A stretch of 64,000 nucleotides of DNA from Cryobacterium melibiosiphilum (lineage in GTDB: Bacteria; Actinomycetota; Actinomycetes; Actinomycetales; Microbacteriaceae). The notes below the pieces were generated by a model. It ran no database searches, was not told where the DNA came from, and saw nothing but the letters and a program-made list of their open reading frames with translations. The translations under genes and the position numbers were made by a program. The DNA lies in NCBI RefSeq assembly GCF_003602235.1, contig NZ_QZVS01000089.1:62001-126000 (forward strand). The letters run 5' to 3'. Of the stretch, positions 62,470-64,000 are shown piece by piece (within the stretch, counting starts at the first letter, position 1; each line of letters starts with the position of its first letter).

Positions 62470-63267
62470 ATGGGCAGCGCCACCAGAGAAGCACTGGCCA
62501 CGTCACGAGCAGCCCTGGCTGCATCGGGCGGCAGCACGGATCTGGCGACGGGTGAAAGCCTGTTCAGCGCCGGCCGCGTGATCGGGAAGTCCTCGCAGCT
62601 GCTTGCAGCCCTGGCCGACCCGGCCGCCGAGCCGAGCGCGAAAACCACTCTGGTGCGTGCCGTCTTCGGCACGAACGTCACGGCGAAGGCGCTGGCGCTT
62701 CTCGAGGCTGCGGCCTCGCAGCGCTGGTCCAGCCACGACGACCTGCTGGCCGGTATCGAAGACCTGGGGCTGCGGGCAACCGCTGCATCAGCTCCGGCCG
62801 GCACCGCGATCGAGGCCGAACTCTTCGGCTTTGGCGCGACCGTGTCCTCGGACGCCGAGCTCGAACTGGCCCTGGTCAGCAAGCTCGGAAAAGCGGAAGC
62901 GAAGGCGGGCCTCGTTGAGGCGCTCCTCGCCGGCAAGGTGAGCGGGCAGACCCTGGCCATTGTGCGGCACCTCGTGCAGCAGCCCCGGGGACGCCGGATC
63001 GGCGAATTGCTCCGCCACGCGGCATCCGTCGTCGCCGACCAGTCGGGAACGACGATCGCGACCATCACATCCGCGACGGCACTGTCCGCGGCCCAGCTCG
63101 ACCGGCTCACCACGAGCCTGGGCGAGCGGTACGGCCGCGAACTGACCGTGCACCTCGTCATTGACGAGTCACTCGTGGGCGGTGTCCGGGTGCAGATCGG
63201 CCAGGACATCATCGACGGCAGCATCGCAACCCGGCTCGCAGATTTGCGTCTTCAGCTCGTTCGCTGA
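62470..63267 (+). CDS. atpH: F1Fo ATP synthase subunit delta
   Basis: A 265-residue OSCP-type subunit, with the usual actinobacterial length. It ends in the family hallmark HLVIDESLVGGVRVQIGQDIIDGSIATRLADLRLQL, and has LLRHAASVVADQSGTTIATITSA in the middle. It starts 2 bases after atpF. Confidence 0.95.
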   Translation: MGSATREALATSRAALAASGGSTDLATGESLFSAGRVIGKSSQLLAALADPAAEPSAKTTLVRAVFGTNVTAKALALLEAAASQRWSSHDDLLAGIEDLGLRATAASAPAGTAIEAELFGFGATVSSDAELELALVSKLGKAEAKAGLVEALLAGKVSGQTLAIVRHLVQQPRGRRIGELLRHAASVVADQSGTTIATITSATALSAAQLDRLTTSLGERYGRELTVHLVIDESLVGGVRVQIGQDIIDGSIATRLADLRLQLVR

Positions 63268-63377
63268 GTACGCACAGGCACGACGCACCACCCGCACCAC
63301 ACGCAGTCGAATCGGACTGTGTTTGACAGACTTTTTTGAGACAGAACCTGTACCACCCGTACAGAAAAGGGAAGATG

Positions 63378-64000
63378 ATGGCAGAACTAACGATCAGCCC
63401 CGATGAGATCCGCGACGCTCTCCAGGACTTCGTCAAGTCCTACGAGCCGAACAAGACCTCCACGACCGAGGTCGGATACGTCACCACCGCGGGCGATGGA
63501 ATCGCGCACGTCGAGGGACTGCCCGGCGTCATGGCCAACGAGCTCATCAAGTTCGCCGACGGCACCCTGGGCCTGGCCCAGAACCTCGACGAAGATGAGA
63601 TCGGCGTTGTCGTTCTCGGTGAGTTCGCCGGAATCGTCGAGGGCATGGAGGTGCACCGCACTGGCGAGGTCCTCTCCGTTCCCGTCGGCGACGGCTACCT
63701 CGGCCGCGTCGTCGACCCGCTCGGCGCTCCCATTGACGGTCTCGGTGAGATCGCAACCGAAGGTCGTCGCGCCCTCGAGCTGCAGGCTCCCGGCGTCATG
63801 GACCGCAAGTCGGTGCACGAGCCGATGCAGACCGGAATCAAGGCCATCGACGCCATGATCCCGATTGGCCGCGGCCAGCGCCAGCTCATCATTGGTGACC
63901 GCCAGACCGGTAAGACGGCCATCGCGATCGACACCATCATCAACCAGAAAGCCAACTGGGAGTCCGGCGACACGACGAAGCAGGTTCGCTGCATCTACGT
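63378..64000 (+). CDS. atpA: F1Fo ATP synthase subunit alpha, 5' part
   Basis: The first about 207 residues of the alpha subunit; the rest lies beyond the window. [19 protein letters not shown] begins it, followed by [19 protein letters not shown] and the P-loop [18 protein letters not shown] 63378 is favoured, since GGGAAG lies upstream and homologues begin MAELTI; ATG 63375 is in frame. The 3' end is truncated by the window edge. Confidence 0.97.
   Translation, partial: MAELTISPDEIRDALQDFVKSYEPNKTSTTEVGYVTTAGDGIAHVEGLPGVMANELIKFADGTLGLAQNLDEDEIGVVVLGEFAGIVEGMEVHRTGEVLSVPVGDGYLGRVVDPLGAPIDGLGEIATEGRRALELQAPGVMDRKSVHEPMQTGIKAIDAMIPIGRGQRQLIIGDRQTGKTAIAIDTIINQKANWESGDTTKQVRCIY

Overview
The window is very GC-rich DNA with dense genes, mostly GTG/ATG starts, many 1-4 base start/stop overlaps and strong third-position G/C. 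The gene order from 38.8 to 64 kb (tRNA-Arg, argS, lysA, hom, thrC, thrB, rho, prfA, prmC, threonylcarbamoyl-AMP synthase, wecA-like, atpI-like, atpB-E-F-H-A) is the classic actinobacterial supercluster. That order, the frequent GGATGC/GCATCC hexamer and the repeat styles suggest a chromosomal segment of a Microbacteriaceae-like actinobacterium. The family assignment is an inference; no database was searched.

Layout. 0-4.7 kb: S51-like amidotransferase-fold protein, uracil-DNA glycosylase, GNAT acetyltransferase, SDR, amidase. 4.7-5.2 kb: a gene-free convergent gap filled with a mosaic of short palindromic repeats, the most unusual feature of the window. 5.2-15.4 kb: MMPL exporter with divergent MarR regulator and operator, Fur-type regulator plus catalase, then a siderophore locus (siderophore-interacting reductase, binding lipoprotein, two FecCD permeases, ATPase) behind an IdeR/DtxR-like box. 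15.4-24 kb: HExxH protein, flavin disulfide reductase, a degenerate arginase-fold protein coupled to an enoyl-CoA hydratase, an F420-type NADP oxidoreductase homologue, PspA, a TPM-domain membrane protein and a class I glutamine amidotransferase. 24-28.5 kb: a second repeat family, a PLP gamma-synthase/lyase, hemY-like oxidase and a radical SAM/SPASM protein. 28.6-38.8 kb: small enzymes, a long-form isocitrate lyase, a truncated DUF222 nuclease relic, an ECF42-type sigma factor with its DGPF/YCII partner, hydrolases and a Y-family polymerase. 38.8-64 kb: the housekeeping supercluster, interrupted by a sugar ABC operon between thrB and rho and by cysE/cysK between prfA and prmC; atpA runs off the end.

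How it works together. The 7.9-15.4 kb block couples peroxide defence to iron uptake. lysA-hom-thrC-thrB is a tightly overlapping aspartate-family operon. rho-prfA are one base apart. The atp genes form one operon with a recognisable -10 just upstream. Three unrelated palindromic repeat families occupy 3-prime intergenic gaps (4.7-5.2, 24.1-24.4 and 57.8-57.9 kb), two of them between convergent genes.
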